Below, piece after piece: positions 33,188-45,730 of a stretch of 64,000 nt of DNA (the first letter of the stretch is position 1; each line of letters opens with the position of its first letter). The notes beneath the pieces were generated by a model, which made no database searches, had not been told where the DNA came from, and worked only from the letters and a program-made list of their open reading frames with translations. The stretch covers positions 1,116,001 through 1,180,000 of the forward strand of contig JABMLP010000014.1 of assembly GCA_013176395.1 (NCBI GenBank), written 5' to 3'. The stretch comes from Venturia oleaginea (lineage: Eukaryota > Ascomycota > Dothideomycetes > Venturiales > Venturiaceae). Made by a program: the position numbers and the translations under genes.

Positions 33188-33575
33188 TTACTTGGCGGCC
33201 GCCAAAGTAACCGGCCACCCAGTCTGTCCTCTACAAGCTTGATTCACCCATTCCTCATAACCCTTGAGATCGGCTCCCGTGCATTTCGTCGGCACACATG
33301 TCTTGACACCCGCGACGACCTTTGCATTATTGCAGATGCAGGCCCAGTCTGTTCGAGGTTAGCCGGGACGTATCTGATTCGATATTCTAAGAAACGTACC
33401 ACCCTTGGTACACCCTGAAGCATCGATTTCTGGAAGAACGCAGGGGCCGCCGCTATTGACTGTCAATTTTGATCTTGGACATTGGATAGAGGCAAACTTA
33501 CCATACTGGTGGACCGAATTGAGCCGTTGCAAGAGCGAAGAGTGCGAAGATCGAGTATTGTTTGAACATCTGCAT
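33188..33575 (-). CDS. Small secreted CFEM-domain protein
   Basis: Exons are 33502-33575, 33400-33452 and 33188-33348 (95 residues); introns are GTAAGT...AATAG and GTACGT...ACAG. A signal peptide (MQMFKQYSIFALFALATA) precedes one CFEM domain that fills the rest. Its eight cysteines have spacing C-3-C-9-C-7-C-1-C-10-C-4-C-15-C (counted from the spliced model), with the pattern CTKGDWACIC holding the Asp that is the axial heme-iron ligand in characterised CFEM proteins. There is no GPI anchor signal, so a freely secreted protein is likely. Known roles in the family are heme uptake and effector activity in plant pathogens; which applies here cannot be read from sequence. Confidence 0.88.
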
Positions 33576-34720
33576 CGTGGTATACTTCTGGTAGATGTTG
33601 GTAAGCTTAAGTGTAACTATTTGTATGCGCTGAGCGATTCAGAGGATGGTTGAAAGAGAGAGCCACGGCCAAACGCGAGCTTGTCTCTTTAAGGCGCCCT
33701 AATAATGTAGGCATCTCATATCGCACTGCCCTCAATTCACGGTACCCTGACGGATGGTACCCGGGGCTAACGCGGCACTGACATATGAATCCTGGCTAAT
33801 CAGCATACTCAAAGCTACAGCTGTCAGTATCAGTACTACCGTGAGAATGGCCGGCGTAGGTTCAGGCACGCTTGTCCGAATATCCGACGCAAGAGCCAGT
33901 GCAAGGATGTTAATTAACCTATCAAACCTACCATAGTAGGTACAGTATTCAATAATTCGACAATTGATATCAGACTGACAATCTGTTCATATCCTGGTAC
34001 GAGGGTACCTCAAAGTCTCCGAACAGATTCTCATTGGAGACTGCTCGTGGCCGTGGATTTGATGTCTCCTGAAAGGGTTTTCGATTACTTGAAAGACTTC
34101 ATTGAGGCGTATGCTCGGAATTGCGACGGCCCTTTTCATTTGGGAGGCTACACTCACAGCAAGGAATAAGACTCAAACTGCATCTCGCTACAGCTTGCCT
34201 GAAACTAACCCTAGACTTTCTCCACAAAGTAGTGTTAAGAATATAGTAGTTTGTAGAAAGCTCCGAAATTTGAAAGGTATTCAACCAGTAAGAGTGACAA
34301 TGATTGATGGTCTCTTGTTTCCAGGCCTGGGATTGTTCCGATCAATTTCCTGCAAATATGTTAAAAATCGACGTCCGTGGGCACAAGTACAGTTGCACGT
34401 GTCAGTCACGTGGTCCTGCTCTAATTGCTGTCCGAGTCGCAAAAATGACTGGAAGGGGATATTTTACAGGGGCCATGTTTGGTCTGAACAGAAAGAGATG
34501 TGAATTTTTCTTGAAGTTATAAAGAAGAGTATTTTTCAAACTTCATATCTCTTGCTTTCGTTCGAATTGATCTGGGCTGTGAGCTGAGAATCTCTTTGCA
34601 GATTTATACTTCCAAATCCAGCGGCTTCCTCTCAATTGCACGAAACTTGCAAGATTGGCGGCTGCAGTAGACCATCGGTAGCATAAATCATGATTTCTTT
34701 CATAACAGAAGAAGACAATT
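33576..34720. other. Intergenic with one dispersed repeat
   Basis: No gene recognised; the repeat at 33815-33930 is listed separately. Confidence 0.45.
33815..33930 (+). repeat. Dispersed repeat, copy B
   Basis: Diverged relative of 13770-13885; see that entry. Confidence 0.5.
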
Positions 34721-37700
34721 CTACCACGTCTTCGGTCCGAATGCAGGTCCAGCCTTAGGGACGGTCTTTCGCCATGCTGTGAAGGAGGCATCCTGTTTAC
34801 GTCAGCAATAAGATAGCAGTGCCATGAACACGAAAGGAAACTTACAAGAGTATCCTGAACACCAACGTTACCCCACCATTGAGGGATCTTGACGCCGGGG
34901 AACGTGATGCAGAAGAAGATGACGATGGTGGAGATGATCAAGCCTGCATCAAGGCCTGCGGCGGTGATGTAGTTGTAATTGTGCCACCAACCAGGATATT
35001 TACTCCGGATAATCTTGTTGAAGATAAGTCCGAAGTATACCCATGAGAAGAAGGACAGCGGGGTGGCACTATGAGTTGCATTAGCCAAAGTTTGGTAGGT
35101 AGACTTTCAGAAACATACGGCGGTAGCCAGCCCATAGCACCAAGCATGACAGGTGCGCTGAGATACCGTGCCGGGGATCTTGGAAACAATCTCATGAGAA
35201 CGTAGAAGAGAACTGGTAGCAGGGCGCCGAGAAACCAGTAACACTGGATGGCACGATATGTCGAGCCAGGTCCGAACATTCTTTGTGGGCCGATCACACC
35301 CCAGACGATACTCGAGGAGAAAAACTGTTCTATTAGCGGGCGGAAAAATCATTAGAGCGATGTGAAACCCACAGCTCTTCCGTTTGGGCACGTAAAGTGA
35401 GCAGTTTGTGTTCTAGCCGCTTTAGTTATACGCCTGTTCCCTCCACTAGGAGCTCACTCACGTAGTGCAAACATTGTCAATGTTTCCAAGAGTCCAATTC
35501 ATAACAGAAATCTGCACGAAAACCGCCCAGATGGAAGCCACAATCTGGCAGGAAAAGACTGTCTTAGGAGGCACCTTCATGTAGTGCGCGAGCTGGGCGG
35601 ATTCAGTTACAAATTCGAGAAATGGCAGGGCACTCGCGAACCTTCAAATCCCCAGAGTAGGTCTGTGCCTGGCCCAAAGTGATAGTACTGAATACTTTGA
35701 AAATCATGACTCCAATCGGTTTTCCCGGTATCATATATCCGGCGAGAAACGGAGATATGACATTGAGTGCTGGGCATGTCAGTAAGAAATCGAAAATGGT
35801 GTAACAACTGACGTACCAAGCGAAATATTTGCTGTAGCCAGAATCATGCAAGTGGGAATCTGGAGACATTCAGTCCACGACACCGTCAAGTTTACCGATG
35901 TGAGCTTACCACGAAGACCAACCCAAGGATTATGGAAACAAAGAAGGCCCACCCTTCTCAAGTTAGCAACAACCAATGTAGTCTGATACGACACAACTCA
36001 CATGGCAATTGCGATGGAAATCCTAGCGTGGTGGCTAGTCCCAAAGCAACCGCAGCAACGAAAACAACTCCATACCACCAGTCTGGAGCATCAGGATACT
36101 TTGACATCAGTTTCATGTGAATATCAGGCTCCTGCTGTCTGGCAGCCCTAAGCCTGTACCATATCTCCTTGCCGCTGAACAAGGCTGTATGCACGATCGC
36201 AGCCATCAAAGCAGCGAACGATAAGCCATAATTGAGCGCGAAAGTGGGCGCCAAAAACAAAGGCGAATAGGCTTTGTATTTGGCCAAGTCGAAGCTATGG
36301 TCAGGAGTGAGGATTTTAGACACGTTATAGGACTTTTGCATATTGTCGTAAGTCTGCGAGGTGTTAATCGGTAGGAATTCCGAGTATCTAGGGATGTCAG
36401 CATAATGAATAATGGCCTCTGCGGCCATATTCAACTTACAGTGCACCAGTATACGCGATACCTATTGCTGAAATGACTACGAACACAATGAGCCCGATCA
36501 GTGTGTTCAATAGAGAGTGGACAGGAGAAAGCAAGGGATTGCCTAGGTATGCAGAAACGTATCTAATCTTGGTCAGATTTTCCCGTCACGTCGATTCAAG
36601 CCAAAATATCACTCACGTCCAATCAAATGTTATCGGTATCAAAGACAGGCCTGAATAGCCGCCAAATAACTGATTAACAAGCACATTGTTAGGCTTGATC
36701 CCTACTGTTATCAGCTCTTGTTCGGCAAGAGATATAGGGAAGAAGTGGCTTACAAGTGACGAATGCGAAGACTGATAGTCCTTGCCAAATGACACCTGGA
36801 ACCCTGTGCCTCGATCAGTCGAGGCTCAATGGTACGGACAATACTTTTGTAACGTACCAATACCAGACAAAAGCGCCGAGCATTACATATAAGAAATAAC
36901 GATAGCGCGATATTTGCCACCCGTTGGCCTCCTCTGGCGTAGATGCGCGTTTGTCATGCAGTGCAAAGAACAAGGATATGTTGGAGAACTGGTTTGGCCA
37001 AATCATTGCGGATGGCCAGATGAGGAACCTTCGAAACATGCCAGCAAAACCTATCCCGATAAGCTGACTGCTCAACGTGAACAAGATCTGGAAGCCCCAG
37101 CCCATGTCAATATTATACAGCGCTGATAAAATTAGGACCATATTCACTGGAGCTCGTTTCACGATTCGACTTACGTTTAGCTTTCAATGCAAGCAGGGCA
37201 TCAGTACTGTAAGCATAGCCGATTGACACACTATCCAGATCTTAGTATCATGCGTATGATTTTCCTCCATCAGCTTACTTGGACATCAACTAATGATCAT
37301 GATTAGCAAAGCGGGCAGAATCGGAAAATATACGTTACTTACCGTGATAACTACATGCTCTTTGATTGTGAATGGACCGGTATTGAATGTCCAACGCACG
37401 CCGAAGGTATTGAAGACCTTCATTGGCATGACGCGCGCCCACAAGCATCCAATTGGATAAACAGCACTGAATCGCGGTTAGCGCTTTCGTCCGTTGTCAA
37501 CTGATATCTTCGTCTTACATACAGTTGAATGACTAATGCTGGAAAGTTTACTGCTGGATTCCTACGAAATTTATCGTCAGTTCCATCCTTTCTTGAGAGA
37601 TATTGTAAGGCGGACCTCATGCTTAAGAACATGTTGAGGCCGCTGCCTATAGTCACAGCTATCATGCCCAGGATCCACGCACGAACAGTGTTCGCGACAC

Positions 37701-38028
37701 TCTCATCATCGGTGTTTCTGACGGCAGCTCTGACTTCCTCATAAGGCGAATCCTCAGCAAAAGTCTCTCCAACTTCCCGAATCGACTCTGCATCTCCAGT
37801 CTTTGCCGCATGGCGCATGGCATCGACCTCTTCTTGAGGTAGATTGGGATCCCATCGATGCGATTTTTCAAAAGCTGCAATGTCGGCTGCTACGTCGGGA
37901 TGTGCAGAAGTCTTCTCTTCTATGGTTACATCCTTCTCGCCGCCGGTTGGGTCCGGTGTGACTGCTGCTCCTGTGTCAACGACATTTGTGGACGTTTGCG
38001 ACCATGGTGTCCGGAAAGTGTTGAACAT
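34721..38028 (-). CDS. OPT-family oligopeptide transporter
   Basis: This multi-exon gene (roughly ten short introns) ends in ...ASFTAWRKTVPKAGPAFGPKTW at 34721. The cytosolic N-terminus is acidic and leads to the family hallmark DSPYEEVRAAVRNTDDE just before the first membrane span (RAWILGMIAVTIGSGLNMFL). Later blocks are MIWPNQFSNISLFFALHD, NVLVNQLFGGYSGLSLIPITFDW, FDLAKYKAYSPLFLAPTFAL, YPDAPDWWYGVVF, ISPFLAGYMIPGKPIGVMIF and FFSWVYFGLIFNKIIR, spread over about 14 hydrophobic segments. The family imports tetra- and pentapeptides (and in some members glutathione or metal chelates) with protons across the plasma membrane. No stop or frame break was noticed in the exons read. Exact exon limits were not worked out for all introns. 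Confidence 0.88.
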
Positions 38029-38657
38029 CTCAAATTATTCCATCGAGATGGTCAGCGCGGCATTCTAGGGTGTTATATACTGGTGGCATACTGCTTGAAT
38101 TCACGATAAGGACTAGATGCTCGGTTATCTACGGCGCGTACTCCAAATACACAGTAGACATCCGGAGCAATGCCCATGCTTAATGAAGAAGCAGGGATCA
38201 GAGTACGATAACGATCCAACAAGGGGGCATTCTGACCGCACTGGCGAAGAAGTAGGCGAGTGTCGTGGATTCGGAACAATACCGCCGAGTCCATTGACAC
38301 CTCCCTTTTTAAGTGCCATCATCGCCGTGCTTCTACAGAACCAGCCAATTCGTACTGGAGCGTGAATGCCGAGGCGAGGAGCACAGTTTGGAGTAGCATG
38401 CATGAGAGAGTTGGAGGCGTTCGAATCCGACGCGACCTCGGCCGAGCTAGTACATGTTCTGACATCTATCTGAACATTGTCCTCCGCCATCTGTATCGAC
38501 ATGGCAAAACATTAACTTCCCCGCCTTGCAGAGCCTTCCGCAAATTCCCCGTGCAGTCTCAAATCTGCTTCAACAAACACACACATATGGGCCAGAACGA
38601 CAATCTTCTGACAACCATGTCCCATCACCAGTCCGCGACCATCCAGACCGTGGCCTG
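38029..38657. other. Intergenic, upstream of the OPT gene
   Basis: No gene recognised; it holds the OPT promoter and the 3' side of the next gene. Confidence 0.45.
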
Positions 38658-39201
38658 TCATATAGTATTCGAACAGGTCGGAGTAGTCGTGGTAGTCGGA
38701 CATTTCGAACAAGCAGCAGCACACTGTCCTCATCAGTGATTATATTCCACATCATCATAAAACAACTCACCTTAATGACCGTACTAGTACCAGTAGGACA
38801 ACAAGGATCCACAACCGTGCACCTAGCGGTAACAGTAGGCAACACGAAACATTTAATCATTGGGCAAGTCTTTGTATCAAAAGCGCAAGTTGCAGAAGGC
38901 GTAGGTGTGTCGATGATGGTGGTTATGGGGCAACTACGCGCAACAGTAGTGGTATAGGTGTTTGTGATAGTGCTAGCGTAGGTTGAACCGTTGCTCGGGA
39001 AGTATTCAATTGTACGGGTTACGGTTGAGGTTGTTGGAGTGCTTGCTGGGCATGTAGTTTTGCTGCTGCTTAAGGGGCGAGGTGTCGCTAAGGCTGTTGC
39101 GCTGGTGAAAGGTGTTAGGACGGATGAAAGATCTTTGATAGAAAGGATAAGTACCCGAGTGCGATGAGTACGAAGCCTTGGAGGGCCGTGAGGAATTCCA
39201 T
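38658..39201 (-). CDS. Small secreted Thr/Ser-rich, cysteine-containing protein
   Basis: Exons are 39155-39201, 38771-39101 and 38658-38723 (147 residues). The start gives a hydrophobic leader (MEFLTALQGFVLIALGATAL) crossing the first intron. The mature part is rich in Thr and Ser (TVTRTIEYFPSNGSTYAST, TNTYTTTVARS) with about ten cysteines grouped in pairs: SCP, TCAFDTKTCPMIKC, CTVVDPCC and a last CAACSKCPTTTTTPTC. Such Thr-rich, Cys-paired proteins are common at fungal cell surfaces, often O-glycosylated. No GPI tail is visible. I do not recognise a named domain. Confidence 0.68.
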
Positions 39202-39632
39202 ATCACGAAGTTTTGACAAGATGGGTTGATAATTTATTGTGGCATCAAGACAAGATGTCTGCTTTGGAGAGAATGAGAAAAACGTCTCCTACTTGAAGAT
39301 GACTGAAATGAAGGGTCAAATGCGCCACCGCGCGACACATCAATGTCCGAGTACCTCATGGAGAAGAAGCGGTTGGAGCGCATTTCCGTATTTCAACATT
39401 TGTTGATCGGTCGTGATATGTGAACATCGCACTTTACAAGACGGATATGAGTGGTTCAAGACGATACACAGAATCCGTGAGCTCGTATTCAAAAATAGAC
39501 CTGTGTCAGCGAAAACTGGCATCATGAAATATGGGATGTGACAGGGTATCTTTTGTGAGTCTCTTGCAGCAAACTTGGGCCTTGCCAAGTCGAGTACCTT
39601 CGTTGCCAGAACTGATCTCGACCCTTGAAGTC
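39202..39632. other. Intergenic
   Basis: Nothing recognised in these 431 bp. Confidence 0.5.
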
Positions 39633-40083
39633 CTAAACCAAGCCTCCGGAAACAGCGAGCAAAACAACCAACCCACCCAAAATTCCCATCCCATTCCTCT
39701 CCCCTCCAGAACTCAATCCCTTCTCAGTAGTCTCCCCACACTTCGTAAGTAAGGCAAATAAATAGTTCGAAGAACGGTTGTATCCCATATCTTCTATCTT
39801 CTCTGACACAATTCGAGAAACCTGTCTCTTGTCCTTGCGCCACATTCATCTGACACGACTGCGTGCAATTGTTCGAAATGTATGCTGAGCCAGTGCAACA
39901 ATAGTCCATGTCCACGATTGGGTAGGGGAAATTGACTTGACAGAGTCTGCTGCCATGAGGGATGGCGGAGGTGTTGAAGATGTTGTTCGCAAAGTCTAAG
40001 AAGGGGCTGCAGGAGGCGTAGATACTTGTGTTGAGGGTGGCGAGGGCATTTGGAGTCATGATTTTGGGCGTGAAGGAGTTCAT
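39633..40083 (-). CDS. Cysteine-rich surface protein, probably GPI-anchored, 5' end unsure
   Basis: Exons are 39808-40083 and 39633-39740 (127 residues from this ATG). The body has several N-glycosylation sites (NTS, NCT) and cysteines in CQVNFPYPIVDMDYCCTGS and NCTQSCQMN. After the intron the protein ends in a short linker and a hydrophobic stretch (MGILGGLVVLLAVSGGLV), the shape of a GPI attachment signal. No signal peptide lies at this ATG. The same frame is open for about 50 more codons upstream (SLAQKHPGPAKLQYF) without a start, so an upstream exon with the signal peptide is probable, beyond about 40230. No family recognised. Confidence 0.6.
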
Positions 40084-41013
40084 TGTGAGAGAGGCCTGGG
40101 TGTTCTCTTGTTTGAGGGTATCGTGCCAAGTTTTGGTGAAGTATTGAAGTTTGGCTGGGCCGGGATGCTTTTGAGCAAGACTTTGGCTACAGCAGATCAG
40201 TTGTATTTGAGGTTTTTACACAAGAAGAACTGATTCCTTCAGGAGATTTGATTGATAGTTAAATGAGCTCCTTTCCGGCGCGCAAAATTTGCGATCGTCC
40301 TCAAGTAATTACCCGCCATCACCAACGGAACTTGCTGAGCCACACGCATTGATCGAGGGTCAGTGAGCATCTGATGCTATTAAGGTGGATGAGGTTTTTG
40401 GTCTTCGGCCTTGGACGTAAGCACTAATCCAATGGCGGTCTCATTCATTCCGTTAAAGCTAGATTGGTGATTCCCAAGAGTTGCGGCCACATTCCTGCTC
40501 CGTGCCAGTTTGTTTCTTTCTTTTGACATCAAGTTTACTTCACCCGGATGAGGCTCAAACGCGCTCATTAGATGGATGAACGGGATGGAATTCGCTGATC
40601 CATTACGATGGTAGAGTGGCAAACGAACGGACAACTGCTGACCAAACCGAGCAGACCTTGCTACCAATCTGTCCAGAAACTCTACGCTCTACCATCGGGA
40701 GGAAGCAGTAGTAAATTGAGTAGACTGAGCTTTGTGAGAGCGCATTGCATTCATCGAAGACACTTACTTTATCCTGTGCTTTTGCACATGGCATGCAATG
40801 GGGTTTGCTCTCCGAGACCAGATTTAACGGGCTCGGGCGATTCCTAAATGCCTGCCAGAGAAACAATCAATCAGCTGCTCGGCATCCTGGTTTGGACCAA
40901 TCATGCATGTATGAGAGCCTTGATTCAAGTGGTTTATGGTATTCCTATGCCAGGCTATTCTCCATCGCCGCCAATACCGTAATGTACAAACGCCCCTGCG
41001 TTTTTATGTGAAA
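40084..41013. other. Intergenic; may hide a first exon
   Basis: Its first 150 bp are in-frame extension of the gene before. The remainder shows no gene I can support. Confidence 0.45.
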
Positions 41014-41798
41014 TCAATTTGACTTGGGTTTCTTCGTGCCGTATTTCGATCGCGATGTAATTCTGTTCGGTACACCACCCTAGAAGCATTAGATGTCATG
41101 ACCACAAATGACAGATTCATTGTACTAACCAGATCCATTGCTCCTCTCACCAGATGATATCGCACACCGGGTAAATCCTGAGATCTTCCACCTCTTACAA
41201 GAACGACCGAATGCTGTTGCACGTTGTGACCTACACCTCGTTAGCTTCCGTATACAGATACGCATGCCTGATTAGAACATCCCAATATCCCGAATCAAAG
41301 CTCCTCGGATGTCCTAACAACCAATGGCTAATTGTCCACCTTTCGATGTCCAATGCATCACCTCCAAACTCGACGAAGTCCAATTGTACCATCTCCTCCC
41401 GCCCCTCATCGACCCAAAGAACAGACAAACATACCTTCACCAGGAATGTACGCCGTAATCTCATTCCCATTACTCAACCTAACCCTCGCAACCTTCCTCT
41501 CTCCAGAATTGGGTTTCTTAGGTTTAGTAGTGGAAACTCTAATACAGACACCCTTCATCTCCGGCCTGAACGCCAATTGTGGCGAAGTCTTCTTTCGCGC
41601 ACGTTGGGAGACACGACAACCGCGTAGGACTTGGTTGAATGTCGATTGGGCTTTGGGGGTCGCGGAGAAACATCGTTGTTGTATCGGTTTTTGGGCGATT
41701 ACGGCGCGAATAGAGGGAGAAGTGAGTCGGACGGTGGGTTGCGAGGCTATGCGCTGGCTGGGGAGCCGTATCAAGCGGCGGAAGAGGAGTGAGGGCAT
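41014..41798 (-). CDS. MRPS12: Mitochondrial small-ribosomal-subunit protein uS12m
   Basis: Exons are 41435-41798, 41130-41230 and 41014-41079 (176 residues). Residues 1-50 form an Arg/Ser-rich mitochondrial presequence ([18 protein letters not shown]). The remainder is the complete S12 protein: [10 protein letters not shown], the decoding-centre loop [39 protein letters not shown], the second loop [25 protein letters not shown], and the end [17 protein letters not shown]12 lies at the decoding site and monitors codon-anticodon pairing. The first intron is 204 bp, about four times the local norm. It is a conserved housekeeping gene and looks intact. Confidence 0.95.
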
Positions 41799-42425
41799 TT
41801 TGGGGTTGATTTAATGAGATGCGGTGCTTTGGACCTTTTGGAGATGGAATTGGAGGTTTTCGTATTGAGTTCGTATGAGGCACCAAGATTCAACTGCTTC
41901 GATTTGAGAGCAAATTCTTTGCGACAAACAATATTTCACCACAACAATCAAGGCACATTTATTGCTTTATAAAATGGTTCGGAACGATGGCTTACCTCAT
42001 CTTCAATTTGGTACGCCATTTACTTCGATCGACCTCGGATCGGATTTCTCGCGATAATATTAACTCAAACAAACTGATATTCATATCTGCTTCCACTGCT
42101 CCTAGTGTAAAATTGGAAGACACGATGATTCTGCAGACTAACATTCACTTCCTACAGTCAGGATGGTGGGCTATGCAAACCCAGAATACAGGCAGTAGAA
42201 GAGGGAACACAGACTGAGCAGATTTGATAAGTGAACCAAGAATAAAAGATAGTGATTGATTGATCTAAGGTCTACAAACAAGACTGACATCGGCAAATCT
42301 ATTTCTAGATTGAAGGAGAATCACCAGCCGCGTCAAAATTTCGAATGGCCAACGGTGACCGTATACAACAAGTCCTATAGTGAAAGCTGAAGTCACCATA
42401 CAATCTCAGAGTAGTGACGAAATGA
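41799..42425. other. Intergenic
   Basis: Upstream of MRPS12 and downstream of the esterase relic; nothing else seen. Confidence 0.45.
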
Positions 42426-44404
42426 TTAAACCATTGCCAAGTGACGGTTTGAACCCTGGGCTTGCAGGCCATGATCTGGCATATCCTGAGCCACGCCAGA
42501 GATTAGGTGATCACATTCAGCGGCAGTATCAGCGCTCATAGGATCTACCTCAAGTTTCCAGTCGTAATCATGACCACTGCGCCCAAAAAGCATGACCTTG
42601 TCCCCTTGTTTCCCATAAATTGGCCAGTCTTCTTTATCAGGATCGTCGTTTGGGTCCCAGAAGCGGAAACGATTCACGATGAATTTTTGGTATCGTTTCA
42701 CGAGTTCGGCATTCACAGACGCTCCCGGGGTGACTTCTTGTGGATAGAACTACGCACATTAGACTGGTGATCAGAAGTCTCTACATGAGTTCAACAAGCG
42801 TACAAGATAGTTTAGATCGGCCCCAGTGGACACAGGATCGGCATCGAAGACGTAGCGATGAGCAAAAGCCCGTTTCGGGCTGTTTATTATCGCGCTGGTG
42901 AGGCGGTATGCATAACATTGATGCACCAGATCCTAGAGACACGATAATGTCAGACAGTAAGATGGAAAATGGCCGCGACGTACATGACATTACTCACATC
43001 TTTCGTGGTATAACCAGTCAAAGCTGGGATGTTGAAGAATTTCCCAGCTTAAAGAAGTTTCCCGGGCGAATCGGGATTCTCCGTGGAGCCAGTCGTCGGC
43101 CCAAAGGCCAGTTGACCTTCACCAGAGTTGAATATTTGGTCTCGATTGATTTCCTGCAATTTCGAAGAGTCGCAAGCTGCCAGGCCATCCAGGTCCTTAA
43201 CTCTGGCTGCAACTAAAATCTCGGCATACTTTTGGTTCAACTCTTCATTGCTTGGAGACTCGGCGAAACTGGGACTTAATAATGCAGCGCCTTGCAATCT
43301 GGGGCTATAAAGGCGGGGATCGCCCGATCTGTACGTGTAATGGTGTACAATGGAAGCCGCACCAGCTCCCTGCCCAATGAGTTGAATTCTGTTCGACACG
43401 TGTTAGATATGGAGTGGCTGAAACTTGGGTCTCGAACTTACTTTTTTCCAGTTCCGCCAAAGCGAGCAATTTCGTTGGAGACCCATTCGATGGCGACTCT
43501 CTGGTCCTCTATTCCCAAATTGATGGTCCCAAAATCGTCGCGGAACTTACTACCACCTAACCAACCAAAAATGCCAAGTCTATAATTAATAGCTACCTAA
43601 AGATCACACTCAGAAATAGAATGATTGAACGCGTGAGGAAACAGACGTACGAAAATAAAAGTTTCGTTCTCCTGATCATTACTTGCTTCGAAAAGACCAG
43701 CTGGGCTTGTGAAGTTTTGCTTGGAGCCAGACGTGAAACTAGCCACCTTAGCCAAAACTCTATTGAGACTCACTGCACTGCACTTACTCTCCGCCATAGA
43801 TCCAGATGACTGTAGAAGCTGAGAGTCCCGAGTTAGTACACACATTCCGTTGGAATTGAGGCAGCGAAGAACACGGGACAATGAGAAGAACTCACGGTAT
43901 ATAACCTTTCTTTCGTTGCGAGTATCCCAAATCTTTTTGGGACATAGACATCGAGATACAAACAATCTTCGGCGCCACTGCCATCCTCAGCTTGCGGGCA
44001 TTTCTTCGTGCTGGTGTCGTGCTTTACACCTTCTTAATACTCTGGGTAAATTGGCATGGCCCATCGGGTGTTTTCATCATCTGGAGGAGCAGCATATGGA
44101 ATGTTCGACCATGTGATATATGATCCATCACCCTGTCGTTGTTAGCGGGTTGATGAATCAATGCGAGCCATGGTCTGACCGAGAGATCGCCTCTACGCTT
44201 CCCGTGTCCAAATTCCAGAATGAAATCGTCTTCTGCGCTCGAAGCAAGGTCAGACTTTGATAGTGCAAGGTGAATAGCTGAAGCATGAGCTTCATGTTGT
44301 GGACTATGTGATTCTGGATGCAGTTCAACATCGATGTGGATTCCGAGGCCACTGACGAAAGTGGGTGCCGAGTAGACTATGAGTAAGTAGGCAAGAACTT
44401 GCAT
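42426..44404 (-). pseudogene. Secreted type-B carboxylesterase relic without catalytic Ser and His
   Basis: A signal peptide (MQVLAYLLIVYSAPTFVSG) starts a protein with all the landmarks of the carboxylesterase/lipase family: YITWSNIPYAAPP, AEDCLYLDVYVP, VIWIYGGE, NFTSPAGLFEAS, VAINYRLGIFGWLGG, GIEDQRVAIEWV, and a C-terminal FVNRF-like IVNRFRFWDPNDDP with WPIYG. At the nucleophile elbow, normally G-x-S-x-G, the sequence reads GQGAGA, so Ser is Gly. In the later block where H-G-x-D/E is expected it reads STGADLNYLF, so His is missing. Two in-frame TAA stops occur: 44034-44036 (after PIYPEY) and 43049-43051 (PGKLL*AGKFF, where Gln fits). The second fits CAA-to-TAA. About seven introns still have good splice sites. 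It is a decayed gene that probably lost activity before it lost its frame. Confidence 0.82.
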
Positions 44405-45730
44405 CCTTAGATGGGATCTCGTGCTGATTTCAATTGACAGAGTCGGAGAAAACTGTCGCTAAAGAGAAGAAGGTTCTCAGTCCAGGACTCTCCTTTTAAG
44501 CAATCTTGTTTATCCGTGGCCCGAAAATGCCAGGCAGGTTGTTGACGTAACAAAAACCATACGCAGACCTGTGCAGCACCTCTATAGCATGGTGAGTGGT
44601 ATTTAGCCAGCTAGTGGGTAGTCCCAGGCGCTACGATCTCGAGGCAGATTTCACTAATACTGAGCTAGTAGTCTCTCGCCAGTGGTGACTTTGGGTTAAC
44701 TCGAATGGGCAAGCTAGAATTGCAGCAAAAGCAGATCTAAGGTGCAGACGTGCACGATGAGGAGCACAGCATATGCGCTTCAAGTCGTTTGTAGACGGTC
44801 GTGTACCAGTGGACTTGAGATAGCTAGGTTAGTGAGTTTATAGATCCAAGACCCATAAACCTTGACCAAGGCCTACTGCTTTACCTGCTCAAAACTACGT
44901 CCTACGTTTCTATTTGCCTTTAGATTCTCCGTGGCGTCGGCTATCTGAACTGGAGAACATGCATCAGCGGGTCGACAGCCTACTATGTATAACCCCATTG
45001 AATAATAGCTGAGTAGATATGTTGATCATGTATTTCCCTTTACAGTATTCCCTCGGTAGGAATATCTTGGGACCGACTCCGTGGAAGACATATACTGGGG
45101 TTGTTCCCTTAACGAGGGAACACGTAGGCCAGAATAAAGACGAGATATGTAACTGTGGTTTCAATCACGTGCCAAGTATCTCGGTACTTAAGAAGAGGGA
45201 GGGCCTCCCTCTCCCTCTTCTTCTTTAGATAAGAATACAGGGACTACCCCCCCCTTATCTCGCTGTCTTTATTTCCTAGTCTACCTTAGTTCCTTTGTTT
45301 CCATTACCGAATGAAGCCGATTCAACAGCAACCAACTACTTCCGGCCCTGATTCCGATTCCGATTCGCAGCCTTCCAAGCCACAATGCTCTCGTGTAAGC
45401 TGTGACTGCAAATGAGTGCTTGTACTCGTACGTCTCGAATGTACTCCTTGATCTGGGACAGAGTGCGAGCTGCATACTATGACAAATAGATCAAGGGATG
45501 TGGAGCAGAAAGGGAGAAGCTGATGTGCAGACAGCTGGTCGTTGCCGAAGCTGGCTACAAGCAATGAGCACAGTGGACGCACAAAGCAGCAGAGCTCAGG
45601 CTCTAGGCATTGAGTCGATGAAAGAGATATCAACAAGGCATCCGGAACGAGGGGGTTAGATGACATGACCCAAACAATTCAAATCAGGAATAATAAATAC
45701 AATAGCTATTCGATTGTTCGACCTACTTAC
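44405..45730. other. Intergenic with one hairpin
   Basis: No gene recognised. At 45190-45222 AAGAAGAGGGAGGG is followed by CCCTCTCCCTCTTCTT, an imperfect hairpin of about 14 bp. Confidence 0.45.
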
